The notes under the pieces were generated by a model. It ran no database searches. It saw only the letters and a program-made list of their open reading frames with translations, and was not told the origin of the DNA. DNA of 64,000 nt from JADFQT01 sp965216025 (GTDB taxonomy: Bacteria > Chloroflexota > Dehalococcoidia > Lucifugimonadales > UBA3495), in the NCBI GenBank assembly GCA_965216025.1, contig CBDCEX010000002.1, forward strand, positions 6,805-70,804, given 5' to 3'. Shown here one piece after another: positions 44,219-52,934 of the stretch. Position numbers and translations under genes: made by a program. Position 1 is the first letter of the stretch. Each line of letters starts with the position of its first letter.

Positions 44219-44276
44219 CCGACTATACCCTATAAATCCCGACCCGAAAAACCTGGCCTGACAGGAGGGGTATCAA

Positions 44277-44846
44277 ATGGTCCGGAAACAAGCCACCACT
44301 TTGCTGCATCCGGCTGCGGAAGACGTGGCTCAGCAGCAGCGTTTAGCCCCCCGGCTTAGCGACCTGCAAGGGATGACCATTGGGTTGATCGATAATCACA
44401 AGCGCAACGCCGACGTGTTTCTGGCCGAGCTGGGCCGGGTCTTCCAGGAAGAATACGGCGTTTCCAAAGTAGTCAGCTATAAAAAGGCCAGCCAGAGCAT
44501 GCCAACTCCGGATGAAGTGATGGACCAACTGGCTGACGAGTGCGACGCCATAGTCCACGCGGTGGCTGATTGAGGGTCCTGCACAGCGTGGGGTCTCCAC
44601 GACGGAATAGAAGCTGAAAAGCGGGGGCGGCCCGCGGTTACGGTAATCACCCATGCCTTCACCCACGCCGCCAGGCTGCGCGCCCAGGCCCTGGGTCTGA
44701 CCGAGCATCCGGTGGTAGTTATTGACCATCCCATCGCCAGCAAGAACGCGTCCCAGATTCAGGCGGAAGCCCGGAGTCGGGCGTTGGAAATAGCCGGCGG
44801 GCTAGCTTCTTCGATTAAAATCTCCGGGAAGGACAACAATGGCTAG
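44277..44846 (+). CDS. UGSC-family selenoprotein (189 aa, Sec at residue 99)
   Basis: ATG 44277 follows AGGAGGGG. The frame runs 98 codons to a TGA at 44571-44573, then continues open for 90 more codons to TAG 44844. Read with selenocysteine at the TGA the protein contains VAD-U-GSC-TAWGLHDGIEAEKRG, exactly the Sec-Gly-Ser-Cys motif that names the UGSC family of (seleno)proteins. The sequence past the TGA is clearly coding (VTVITHAFTHAARLRAQALG, then EHPVVVIDHPIASKNASQIQ). A SECIS-like hairpin follows the TGA at the right distance. UxxC pairs act in thiol/selenol redox chemistry; the substrate is unknown. The gene overlaps the next by eight bases. The N-terminal half resembles a Rossmann-like domain (MTIGLIDNHKRNADVFLAEL). 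Confidence 0.85.
44571..44604 (+). promoter_or_regulatory. Bacterial SECIS-like element after the UGA codon
   Basis: After UGA at 44571-44573, CGTGG (44587-44591) pairs with CCACG (44597-44601) across the loop GGTCT. The stem can be extended inward by a G-U pair to leave GTC. The loop begins with G and starts 18 bases after the UGA, inside the known window for bacterial SECIS elements read by SelB. The hairpin also codes for TAWGLHD. Confidence 0.75.
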
Positions 44847-45900
44847 CCGGGCGGCGCCCCGGGCCAGCCGGGTCCAGGTGGAGGGCTCGGTACGGGATAT
44901 CAACGACTACTACTACGAGCAGAGTTGGACCGACGGGCTACCCATCATCCCTCCCACCGAAGATCTAGTGCTGGAGATGGTGGAGGCTTGCTCTTTGTCG
45001 GCTGTGCATTCTTTCGGACAGATGGCGCCACTGAACGGGAGCGTCACGGTGGAAAAGGTGGCGATCAACTCGGTTATGGCCGGCTGCCAACCCGATTATT
45101 TTCCGGTGGTGCTGGCGGCGGTAAAGGCAGTACTGCAGCCCCAGTTCAACGTTGGCTCCATCACGACCACGACCGGGGGAGCCGCGCCGGTGGTGGTCGT
45201 TAGTGGCCCCGTCGCCCAGCGGCTGGGCATCCATAGCGGCACCGCGCTGTTCGGCTCCGGCCATCAGGCCAACGCCACCATTGGGCGCACGCTGAGGCTA
45301 ACCATGCGAAACATGGGCGGAGCCACGGTAGCCACCATGGAGAAGTCGACCCACGGCTGGCCCGGCAAGTATACGATGTGCTTCGCGGAGGCGGCGGAAG
45401 GATGCCCTTGGGAGCCACTGCATGTCGAGATGGGATACCCGGCCGAGGCCAGCATCGTAACGGTAGCCGCAGTGAGGGGCATCCAAACCCTGGTCGAAGG
45501 GGCCCAGGAGACTGGTGAGGGAGTCCTGGAGACGGTGGTTGGCGCGGTCCAAGCGATGGGAATATCCGGCTATTACTACCAGCAACGTGGGGCCTCCCCG
45601 GTGGTGGTGCTGGGACCAGAACATGCGGCGGAGATAGCGGCGGCCGGGTACAGCCGCGAGGACGTGAAAGAGTATCTCTTTGAGCACGCCAGGATACCCA
45701 AGAGGGCGCTCAAAGATCGGGGACATTGGGGCGCTCGGCAGTGGCCGGAGGAGTGGGAAATGCAGGACGACGACTATATGATTCCTATTGTTGAAGATGC
45801 CGATAAGCTGGTGCTCGTCGTCGCCGGGGGCGATGGCCGCCACTCCTCCTGGCTGCTGCCCTGGTCGGCTACGCAGCGGGCCACCGAGTTAATCGAATAG
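44839..45900 (+). CDS. Conserved partner of the UGSC selenoprotein (353 aa)
   Basis: The gene begins inside the last codons of the selenoprotein gene (8-base overlap), so the two are translationally coupled. I do not recognise a named family. It shows well-conserved-looking blocks: DINDYYYEQSWTDGLPIIPP, then VAINSVMAGCQPDYFPVVLAA and SGTALFGSGHQANATIGRTL. It has no signal peptide or membrane helix. Two Cys (in MAGCQP and EGCPWEP) could accept electrons from the UGSC motif. A joint redox enzyme, with one subunit carrying the selenol, is inferred from the coupling only. Confidence 0.82.
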   Translation: MASRAAPRASRVQVEGSVRDINDYYYEQSWTDGLPIIPPTEDLVLEMVEACSLSAVHSFGQMAPLNGSVTVEKVAINSVMAGCQPDYFPVVLAAVKAVLQPQFNVGSITTTTGGAAPVVVVSGPVAQRLGIHSGTALFGSGHQANATIGRTLRLTMRNMGGATVATMEKSTHGWPGKYTMCFAEAAEGCPWEPLHVEMGYPAEASIVTVAAVRGIQTLVEGAQETGEGVLETVVGAVQAMGISGYYYQQRGASPVVVLGPEHAAEIAAAGYSREDVKEYLFEHARIPKRALKDRGHWGARQWPEEWEMQDDDYMIPIVEDADKLVLVVAGGDGRHSSWLLPWSATQRATELIE

Positions 45901-45957
45901 AGAACCACCCCATAGCCACCAGATAGCGGATTTGGCCCCTGGCTGCGGACTTCATAG

Positions 45958-46270
45958 TTAGCTGGGACGCCAGCCCTGGCCGGTGATCATGCCCCTCCAG
46001 TAATTGATCTGCCCGTTATGTTCCGACGAATTCCCCCGACACTTGCCAGTGCCTGCCACGCCAGACGGGAGAACCCGGGTAAATATTCAATCTCCTCCTC
46101 GAATTGCTCGGGTGTCATCCTGGATACTCGTTCAACGATGGCATTGCGGGCGGCGCCGTCTTAGGCCAGTAACAAGTCCCGCTCTGCGCTGAAGGCGGCA
46201 ACCTGCTCCAGGGTTTTACCCAGTCCGGTTCGGTCCGGATCGATGTCAAGCTCAGTCGGCAAGTATCTCC
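45958..46270 (-). pseudogene. DinB-like protein remnant
   Basis: On the minus strand the sequence reads LDIDPDRTGLGKTLEQVAAF then SAERDLLLA, an in-frame TAA, then RNAIVERVSRMTPEQFEEEI. In another frame it ends EHNGQINYWRGMITGQGWRP just before the stop at 45958. The HNGQIxYWRG ending is typical of DinB-fold proteins. The stop and frame changes show decay. Confidence is limited because the family assignment rests on short motifs. Confidence 0.45.
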
Positions 46271-46694
46271 CTTTCCAAGCTAGTGGCCGGGTGCGTTGGT
46301 TGGCGATTTCGGGGGAGGTTTCCGGATGTTTGTGCCGAGATTTGCGCTCTCAAGATGGCGTCCGAACTAACGGAGTCTAGTATAATGCCGGCATGGGGAG
46401 AGGTTGGACTCACCAGCCACTGACCCAGAAAGGGTTAGAGAGCGGGATTAAACTTTGTTCTCTCCATGGGGTGTACGTAAAGCGATCTCCACCGGAGTTC
46501 TGTCTTTTACCGCAGCACTAGAAGTCTGGCCGGAAACCTCGATTCCCCCTAGGCCAGCGTTTTCTTAACGTCGATTATCGATGGCATAGTGGGTGTTGCA
46601 ACGTATTACATGCACCACCATGCCATATAAGTCTTGAATACGTCTGCTTCGCGTAGCGCAAAACCCGGCCAATGGCTTTCCGGTCAGACTTCTA
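46271..46694. other. Non-coding stretch with an inverted-repeat element before tRNA-Ala
   Basis: No gene is seen. AGAAGTCTGGCCGGAAACC (46520-46538) and GGCTTTCCGGTCAGACTTCT (46674-46693) are imperfect inverted repeats about 135 bases apart, and the right one ends one base before the tRNA. Between them, ATGGCAT...GTGG...TGCA near 46580 pairs with TGCACCAC...ATGCCAT to give an internal hairpin. It could be a short mobile element (MITE-like) or a structured RNA. A TATAAT at 46381-46386 has no matching -35 box. Confidence 0.5.
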
Positions 46695-46770
46695 GGGGGT
46701 GTAGCTCAGTCGGGAGAGCACCTGCTTTGCAAGCAGGGGGTCCGGGGTTCGAATCCCCGCACCTCCACCA
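46695..46770 (+). tRNA. tRNA-Ala(TGC)
   Basis: A complete cloverleaf is seen: acceptor GGGGGTG with CACCTCC, including the G3-U70 pair that identifies alanine tRNA; D arm GCTC...GAGC; anticodon stem CCTGC/GCAGG with loop TTTGCAA (anticodon TGC); T arm CGGGG-TTCGAAT-CCCCG. CCA is encoded at 46768-46770. Confidence 0.98.
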
Positions 46771-46900
46771 AGATTTCCACCCTCCTCGCTAGAGGGGTCA
46801 GTCTCGGCGTCGCCGTTCGGTATCCCACTGCTGCCAGTTGACCATGGGAATTGGTTCAAGTCCATCGATCCATTGACGCGCTACTGAACCAAACCCTACA

Positions 46901-46960
46901 GGCTGATTACCTCTGGCTTACGTAGCCCGCTTACGTAGCCCGGTAATCGGCCTTATTTTT
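46901..46960 (+). terminator. Possible intrinsic terminator downstream of tRNA-Ala
   Basis: GGCTGATTACC (46901-46911) pairs over 11 positions with GGTAATCGGCC (46942-46952), followed by TTATTTTT. The loop is long (about 30 bases) because it holds a 13-bp direct repeat (CTTACGTAGCCCG twice). Confidence 0.6.
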
Positions 46961-47183
46961 AGTCTGCTGGTTGCAATCACTGTTTTGGGACCGGATAGGG
47001 CCTTTTGGGGACCCGGGGTGTCTATCTCAAGGTTTAGGAACAGCACTACACTGGGCTAGTCTTGTCAGTTGCAGTGCAGCTGAAGGCTTACCAAACCGTC
47101 GCTGAAGCTCCAGCCGGGTCCAACCCTCAGCTGGATTTACAGCTAGCAGCGGCCTCGCCTGGCCTCGGCTTTTGGAGTCGCAC

Positions 47184-47960
47184 TTGAACCTAAACCGATC
47201 ACTCAAACTGTTATACGTGACCGCGGTGGCTGCGTTGCTAGTGGCCGGCGCCGTTTTGGTAATAGCCTCCGGTGTTGCTTTGGCGAGACCCATGGGGGTA
47301 GATTCGTATCCCAATCAAGAGGACAGGGCAATGGCTTACTTATCCGAGATAGGGTTCGGCGCTGAGTACGGCTCTGCGAATCAGGTTTTGCATAAGTGGG
47401 CCCAGGAAGTCAGAATAAAGACTCATGGGGAGCCAACCGGCGCTGACCTGGAAACTCTGGAGCAGGTGGTCACCGAGCTGAACGATCTCCTCAGTGGAAT
47501 AGGATTAAAACTCACTGAAGAGGCCGCAAATGTGGACCTTTATTTCTCACCCGAGTCCGACTTTCCAGCGATAGAACCTGGCTACGTGCCGGTAAACCTG
47601 GGCTTTTTCCGAGTTTGGTTCGATGAAGTTGGAGCTATCCACCGAGGACGGATTTTAATCGCTTCCCAGGGGACCACCCAGGCGGAACGGTCCCACTTAA
47701 TTCGAGAGGAGCTTACCCAGACTTTTGGACTCTTCAAAGACTCATGGCATTACTCGGACAGTATCTTTTACGAAGGTTGGACCACCACTTCTGAATTTGG
47801 TCCTTTGGATGTATCCGCCATCAGATTGCTTTATACCCCTCAGCTCGAGCCTGGTATGAGCAAAAATCAAGTTCAGGACGTTTTTTCAAGCCACGAATCT
47901 AAGGGGACTCAATGGGCGGCCTACCGCGGGCATCCAAACCAACGGAGCGGCGAAAAATAG
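47184..47960 (+). CDS. DUF2927-family exported protein
   Basis: The start is probably TTG 47184, six bases after GGAG; TTG 47172 would add four residues. Residues 5-32 form a hydrophobic signal or anchor (LLYVTAVAALLVAGAVLVIA). The C-terminal part has the DUF2927 pattern: SHLIREELTQTFGLFKDSWH, YSDSIFYEGWTTTSEFGPLD, AIRLLYTPQLEPGM. The family includes Zn-peptidase-like folds but the HExxH metal motif is not present here (REELTQ). Function is unknown; it probably acts outside the membrane. Confidence 0.8.
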   Translation: MNLNRSLKLLYVTAVAALLVAGAVLVIASGVALARPMGVDSYPNQEDRAMAYLSEIGFGAEYGSANQVLHKWAQEVRIKTHGEPTGADLETLEQVVTELNDLLSGIGLKLTEEAANVDLYFSPESDFPAIEPGYVPVNLGFFRVWFDEVGAIHRGRILIASQGTTQAERSHLIREELTQTFGLFKDSWHYSDSIFYEGWTTTSEFGPLDVSAIRLLYTPQLEPGMSKNQVQDVFSSHESKGTQWAAYRGHPNQRSGEK

Positions 47961-48190
47961 GGAGGCGCGCCGGTTCCGGACTCGGGCTCTTTAACCACTG
48001 GCGACCGGCCTAGCGCCGGGCCGTCCAATTCCGCGGTTTCTGCGCCGGAAATAACGGCTCTACCTGTCTTAACTACTAATCCGTCAAGTCACCTCTCCCC
48101 CCACTCCTCATCCCACCCCCGGCTCTTGCTACCCATTTCCACGCTCATCACCGGTTTTACCAACACCCCCTAGTACTACAACGACAGGGT
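47961..48190. other. Spacer before the IS remnants
   Basis: Nothing coding is seen. The stretch is C-rich and leads into the degenerate IS701-like sequences. Confidence 0.4.
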
Positions 48191-48194
48191 TTAA

Positions 48195-49245
48195 GGTGGC
48201 GGCTCCATCCTGCTTTCGCGGCAGGTGGAGCGTGGTCTCTCGTGGGAACGGCGAGCTTTCGTTGCGTAGCTGCGTATCCTTCAGCCATTTTCAACAGCAA
48301 TTGATCGGGCCCGAACTGCTGGCCCCGGGCAGCATCTCCCGGACCACCCGGTACACCTGTGGCCTCGTACCATCCGGGGCAGCTTTTCGCCCCCCAATCC
48401 TGCGGCAGGCTCAGCAGGAACGCTCCACCCAGCAGGCACATGGCTATGTGGTGATGCCACCGACTTCTGCCCAGCTGCGGGTCTCGTATTCGCTCCAGGA
48501 GTACGTCACCCTTCTCAGCATCTCGAACTCCGTTTCAATGCGCCACCTGGACCCACCCACGTAGGCCAGAGTCTCCAAGGTTGTGCCCTCGGCAGAGCGT
48601 TGGACAGGTAGTAGCGGGGCTCGCTGCCGTCCAGGTTCCGGCGCCAGACGGCCCACAGTTCCTCGCCGGGCTTGCGCCTCCTGGTGGCCCGCACCCGCTG
48701 GGCACTGAACCGGTAGGTGCGCGGCCCCTGGCTTCCCTGGGCCACCGTTATCTCCCGCCAAGCCTCATCCGGCAGTTCCTCACCGCGCTGCTCCATGGTC
48801 CGCCGCTGCGGCAGGCCGCAGCTTGGAGTTTGCGGGGGCGGCCGAACCCCGGAGTTGGCCGGACTGGTCCAAGCCGGGTCCAAGGGCCAGGCCGTAGTGC
48901 CGCCCGGAACGTCCAGCACGTAGCGCATCGCCCAGGGCCGCCAGTCCCTCCCGGAAGGCGGCGACATGGGGAAGGCGTCGTCTCCGGTTCAACCCACTCG
49001 GCCCTGAGGTGTGGCCCAGGACTCCAGGACCCGCTCCAGTATCAGGGATCTCCAGGGCCAACTCCGTCTTTGACCGGTGTTCCGCCGGTCCTCCGGCACA
49101 CCCGGAGGAGGCCGCAGCACACCGGTCCTGGTACGGAGGTCCAACTCTTGGGCAGATACAGCCGCTTGTCCACCAACGCCCGGCCCAGCGGGCTGACGTA
49201 GGCCAGGAACATCCCACCCTGGCAGTTGGCCACCTTGCCCAGCCT
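48195..49245 (-). pseudogene. IS701-like transposase remnant (minus strand)
   Basis: Fragments of one transposase can be followed on the minus strand in changing frames. GKVANCQGGMFLAYVSPLGR and VDKRLYLPKSW lie near 49150-49245, TYRFSAQRVRATRRRKPGEE with LDGSEPRYYLSNA near 48600-48720, and TLETLAYVGGSRWRIETEFE near 48530-48600. These motifs belong to the IS701/IS4-superfamily DDE transposases. Many frameshifts show long decay. Confidence 0.75.
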
Positions 49246-49254
49246 TTTCAGCGC

Positions 49255-49757
49255 CCAGAGGGTGCGACCGACCAGCAGGCGCAAGCCCGGCGAATCCACT
49301 GGGCCCTACCGCCGGAACCGGGACGGCAGCGAACCCCGCTACTACCTGTCCAATGCTCCGGAGGATACCCCGTTGGAGACCCTGGCATACGTGGGAGGCT
49401 CCCGTTGGCGTATAGAAACGGAGTTTGAGACGGAGAAAAGCGACGTAGGCCTGGACGAGTACGAGACCCGCACCTGGGCTGGCTGGCATCACCACGTGGC
49501 CCTGTGCCTGCTGGGCGGAGCTTTTCTGCTGAGCCTGCAACAGGCTTGGGGGGAAAAAGATGCCCCGGATCACGAGGCCACAGGTGTACCGGGTGGTGCG
49601 GGAGATGCTGCCCCGGGAACGGTTCGGGCCAACCGAGTTGCTGCGGTGGCTTGAGGATACGCAGGACAGTAACGAACGGGCCAAACGCTCCCATGCCAAG
49701 CGCCGCGCCGCCATGCGGGCATCACCCCAGCCATCCCTCCCTGAACTGACGTTGTAA
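49255..49757 (+). pseudogene. IS701-like transposase remnant (plus strand)
   Basis: This is the C-terminal third of a homologous transposase in the opposite orientation: RNRDGSEPRYYLSNAPEDTP, GGSRWRIETEFETEKSDVGL, WHHHVALCLLGGAFLLSLQQ, then after a frame change near 49558 RITRPQVYRVVREMLPRERF and LLRWLEDTQDSNERAKRSH. It abuts the N-terminal end of the minus-strand remnant, forming a head-to-head inverted pair. The N-terminal two thirds are missing. Confidence 0.75.
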
Positions 49758-49759
49758 TA

Positions 49760-51598
49760 CTAGAAACCCGGCTGAAAAGCCCTGCTGTGACGAGATGAGG
49801 CGGAGGTTAACCAGTGGACTGGGCCAGGTCTGAGACTAAGGGCGGCCCAGCTGGCAGCGACCAATATGAATTGGGCGGTAACGATGGGCGACCCGGTGGC
49901 GAACTCAGGGCAGGCTCCGGCGGCGGGCCGGTCCGGTCTATTCTCTGGTTTATTGGGGGAGGAGCCTGGACCCTGGGACATCATCCCCGTCTTGGTAGCC
50001 ACCAGGGTCAGGTTGGCCACCGTGGCTGCCAGGAGTAGCTGATAAAGGGTCTTGGTCCGGCCAAAGTAGCGAGATTGGCGGACTCCCAGTTGAACCAGCC
50101 GAGCCAGGCGATGCTCGACCACCTGTCGCCGACTAGGGTATTCGGCAAAATCCTCACTCTGCTGGAAGGCCCGGGCTTGTTGCAGGAGCGCTTCCTGAGG
50201 GTGGAGAGTCACCGTACGGCCTTTGCCCTTGCTGCTGGCAATGCATTGGTCTCGCAGCGGGCATACGCCACAGACCGCCGGGTCGAATTGAAAACTCTGG
50301 GCCGGGTAGGTCTGACCCAACCGGTTGGTCCGGTTGCCCATGGTACGTAGCGTGTGGGTGACCTGCCCGGCCGGGCAGGTGCAGGCGCCAGCCGTCAGGT
50401 CGATCTGGAAGTCTTACTTGGGGAAGCGGGCCTTGTTAGGACGACCCGGCACCTTGGCTATTAGCGTCCGGTCGGCATCGGCAAAGGCCTGCCGCGTCCC
50501 GCCATCTCCATAGGCCGCATCCCCGATAGTCTCCTCCACCGCTATGCCCGTGTTCTCTTCACTCTGCTCCACCAGTTCCAGGACTCCGGTGTTGTCACCG
50601 GCATTGCCGGGCAGGATATCTACCGCGGTCACTAGTTGGGAATCGGTATCCACCGCCACGGCAGCCTTATGTCCGTCGAAGCGTTTGCTGCTGCTTTTGC
50701 GCCCATGGCGCATCTCCGGGTCGTGCGCCGAAGGGACCCGGTCCCGGCTTACGCCATCCTTCCGGGCCGGACCATCCTCCTGCCGTTCCACATCTTGCAA
50801 GAGGAGTTGCCCCAAGAGTTCCGCTGCTTCTCCAATAGCCTGGCGCTCAGGACTATCTGCGGGAAATCTACCTTGGGCCTGACGGGCCAGTTCCAATACC
50901 AGGTCAGCATCGGCTACTATCTTCTGCAGTAAGGCTTGCCGCTCCTTCTTGTTGTCCCAGTCAATCCCCGCCTCTCCCTTCACACTGGAGCCAAAGTAAA
51001 GCTCCAGGCCGTGTCTCAAGGCCCACTCCTCGGCCCGGGTCCCATCCAGTTGGGCCAATGCCCTGACCACCTGGACGATGCCGTCGGCCAGCAGGTTGTA
51101 GGTGTCCTTGACCGCTCCCCGACCCAGAATGTAGGTAGTGTCCACCGCCACCTTCATCCGCCGTCCTTTCAGGCAGCCGGTCTGCCGGGCGAATTGGAGC
51201 CTGCGCTGAAAGACGGACCGCACCTGGTCGTGGAGGATCAGCTGGGCTCGAAACAGTTGCAGGGTGCTCTTGGCAAAGGGACGGTCCTCCACCTCAATCC
51301 CCAACGCCACCTTCCACCGGATATCGAAGTCCGCCCTCTGCTTGGCTTCCAGGTCGCTCACTTTGTCGTAGGCCTGCAGCAACAGCGCGGTGGCAACCAG
51401 ACTGGGATGCACGCTGTCCCGGCCATTGTCTGGGCAATACAGTTCGGCGAAATCTTCGTCCCGAAATAGCTGACCCCGCAGGAAGGCCAGGAAGGCGTAG
51501 AAGGAGCCGCGACCCACATAGTCCAGGTAGATGGTCCGCTTCCAGGAACCCCAGCTGTTTAGAGCGTTTTCCCAGCATCCCCTGCCTCCCACACCCAT
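49760..51598 (-). pseudogene. IS1182 transposase with one nonsense codon
   Basis: The N-terminal part (394 residues, 51598 to 50414) carries LYCPDNGRDSVHPSLVATAL, a first catalytic region MKVAVDTTYILGRGAVKDTY, and DGHKAAVAVDTDSQLVTAVD with GDAAYGDGGTRQAF. A TAA follows FPK, and the same frame continues through TCPAGQ to FDPAVCGVCPLRDQCIASSK and VEHRLARLVQLGVRQSRYFG, the usual zinc-motif and Glu region of IS1182. Only this stop separates the halves, so the element died recently or the base call is wrong. Confidence 0.88.
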
Positions 51599-51655
51599 TA
51601 AATTCTCCTGCCCATTATATCGGACTAGCCTGGATCAGGGTACTTTTCGGCCGAT
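49768..51655 (-). mobile_element. IS1182-family element
   Basis: The transposase region is bounded by related ends: GGCTGAAAAGCCCTG at 49770-49784 and, inverted, CAGGGTACTTTTCGGCC at 51636-51652. ISAs1 copy B begins within ten bases of the right end. The exact limits are uncertain by a few bases. Confidence 0.75.
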
Positions 51656-51671
51656 CCTCTACAGGGCCTTT

Positions 51672-52343
51672 TCATTCTCCTGCCTGGTAGGTAAAGCCCA
51701 TCATGTCGAAAGCTTCGCTGAGATGGGCATTGTGGCGGCGTAGGGCAGCGGCTACGTTGGAATGCCCAGGCCGACGTACCAAGCTGATGACCAGGTTCCG
51801 CAGGCCCGCCAGCACCTCAGGGGCGGCCCCAGTGCGCACCTGAGAGCGGTCCTCGTCGAAGGTCACATCCCGTACCCAGTGGAGGCGGTTCTCGATGCCC
51901 CAGTGCCCACGGGAAAGGCTCAACAATCGCCTGGCATCGGCATCAGTGGCTGGGAGACTGCTAATTGCATAGCTCACATCCACCTGTTTCTTGCCCTTCA
52001 CGACCCGCTGGCGCTCTAGCCGACACACCTGTTGCAGATGCGGCCACGCTTCCCCGACCGTCCCAGCGCTGCCCACGTAGCCATTTAGCTCTGGGTCGGC
52101 CAAGGCCCACAACTCTCGCCGCTCCAGCCGCCCATGACGCCGCTTTACTGGAGCATCGGCCCAGACCGTCAGCTTGGCCCCGCGTGCTCGCCACTCCGCT
52201 GCCAGCCAGGGAGGTACGGTTGGCCCACCAGCCCTCTCAGTTCCTAGCAGGGGAAAAAGCCACCTCCAGGTCTCGGCGCAAGGTGGGCTGATTCTCTTTA
52301 ACTGGCAGCAGATACTCTCCGCCGCCTGCCACAATCTGCTCAC
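51672..52343 (-). CDS. ISAs1 transposase, C-terminal part (copy B)
   Basis: The conserved section starts near 52260 (LFPLLGTERAGGPTV) and includes GRLERRELWALADPELNGYV, ISSLPATDADARRLLSLSRG, HWGIENRLHWVRDVTFDEDR with the catalytic Glu, and ends FDMMGFTYQAGE. It has no start signal of its own; it is in the +1 frame relative to the N-terminal part, joined at TTTTTCCCC. The first 25 or so residues of the open frame are out-of-frame reading of the N-terminal part. Confidence 0.75.
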   Translation of the reverse strand: MSRLWQAAESICCQLKRISPPCAETWRWLFPLLGTERAGGPTVPPWLAAEWRARGAKLTVWADAPVKRRHGRLERRELWALADPELNGYVGSAGTVGEAWPHLQQVCRLERQRVVKGKKQVDVSYAISSLPATDADARRLLSLSRGHWGIENRLHWVRDVTFDEDRSQVRTGAAPEVLAGLRNLVISLVRRPGHSNVAAALRRHNAHLSEAFDMMGFTYQAGE

Positions 52344-52872
52344 AGACTTTCCGTTGGGTCAGTAAGGCATCAGCCACTACTACCCGACCCTTCAGGGGTA
52401 CCTGGCCCAATACTTCTTTGACCGCCGCCAATTCTTCCCCTTTGCCCGGCGCAGCTACCTGCGCCAGCACTGCCCCAGCGCGGCTAGCGTAGGCCGACAC
52501 CAGATGGACCCCGGGTATCTCTTGGCCGTGGACCCCTCGCAAGGTTTTCCCGTCCAGGGACAGGGGGTCATCCGCCTCTACCCCGCTATTTGCCAGCCAG
52601 TTGCCGACTTCTGCCTCAAAGGCCGCCACGTCCAGGCCCTTGAACACCCGGTGGAGGGTGGCCACGCAGGGTGTCTTCTCCTGGCTGAACCCCAAAAGCT
52701 GCGCCGTAGCACCCCCTTGGTCCCGCCCCCATTGAGCTATGGCGTATAAGCTGCGGGCGCCGCACAGCATGGCACAGGTGGCCAAGGCCAGGATCGCCCC
52801 CAAAGAGTGGCGTCGCCCTTGGCTACTCCGGAAGTCAGGCACCAAATCCAGCGCTTCTCTCAAAGTCATCAT
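52237..52872 (-). CDS. ISAs1 transposase, N-terminal part (copy B)
   Basis: 211 residues from MMTLREALDLVPDFRSSQGR to LPVKENQPTLRRDLEVAFSP. The first catalytic Asp lies in DDPLSLDGKTLRGVHGQEIP and the second in GRVVVADALLTQRKVCEQIV. The frame ends shortly after AFSP, where other ISAs1 transposases continue into the Glu-bearing C-terminal domain, here found in the +1 frame. Confidence 0.85.
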   Translation of the reverse strand: MMTLREALDLVPDFRSSQGRRHSLGAILALATCAMLCGARSLYAIAQWGRDQGGATAQLLGFSQEKTPCVATLHRVFKGLDVAAFEAEVGNWLANSGVEADDPLSLDGKTLRGVHGQEIPGVHLVSAYASRAGAVLAQVAAPGKGEELAAVKEVLGQVPLKGRVVVADALLTQRKVCEQIVAGGGEYLLPVKENQPTLRRDLEVAFSPARN

Positions 52873-52934
52873 CCTCCCCTCCCGCTTAAACTGGTAATAA
52901 TTTTACACTATTTTGGGAAAATGAAAAGGCCCTG

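Larger units (their letters stand above)
51662..52934 (-). mobile_element. ISAs1-family element, copy B
   Basis: 1273 bp with the same inverted ends as copies A and C (left CAGGGCCTTTTCATTCT). It is the longest copy and lacks the 1-base and 4-base deletions of copies A and C. Unlike them it has no target duplication: the flanks read GATCCTCTA on the left and ATACGGTCC on the right. It joins IS1182 to a truncated CitE-like gene. Confidence 0.93.

Noticed and set aside
44277..44573. 98-aa protein ending at TGA 44571
   Set aside because: The frame continues with coding-quality sequence through U-G-S-C and a SECIS-like hairpin to an overlap with the next gene, so the TGA is better read as selenocysteine.
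46381..46386. TATAAT upstream of tRNA-Ala as its promoter
   Set aside because: It is about 310 bases away, has no -35 box at 16-18 bases, and the inverted-repeat element lies between.
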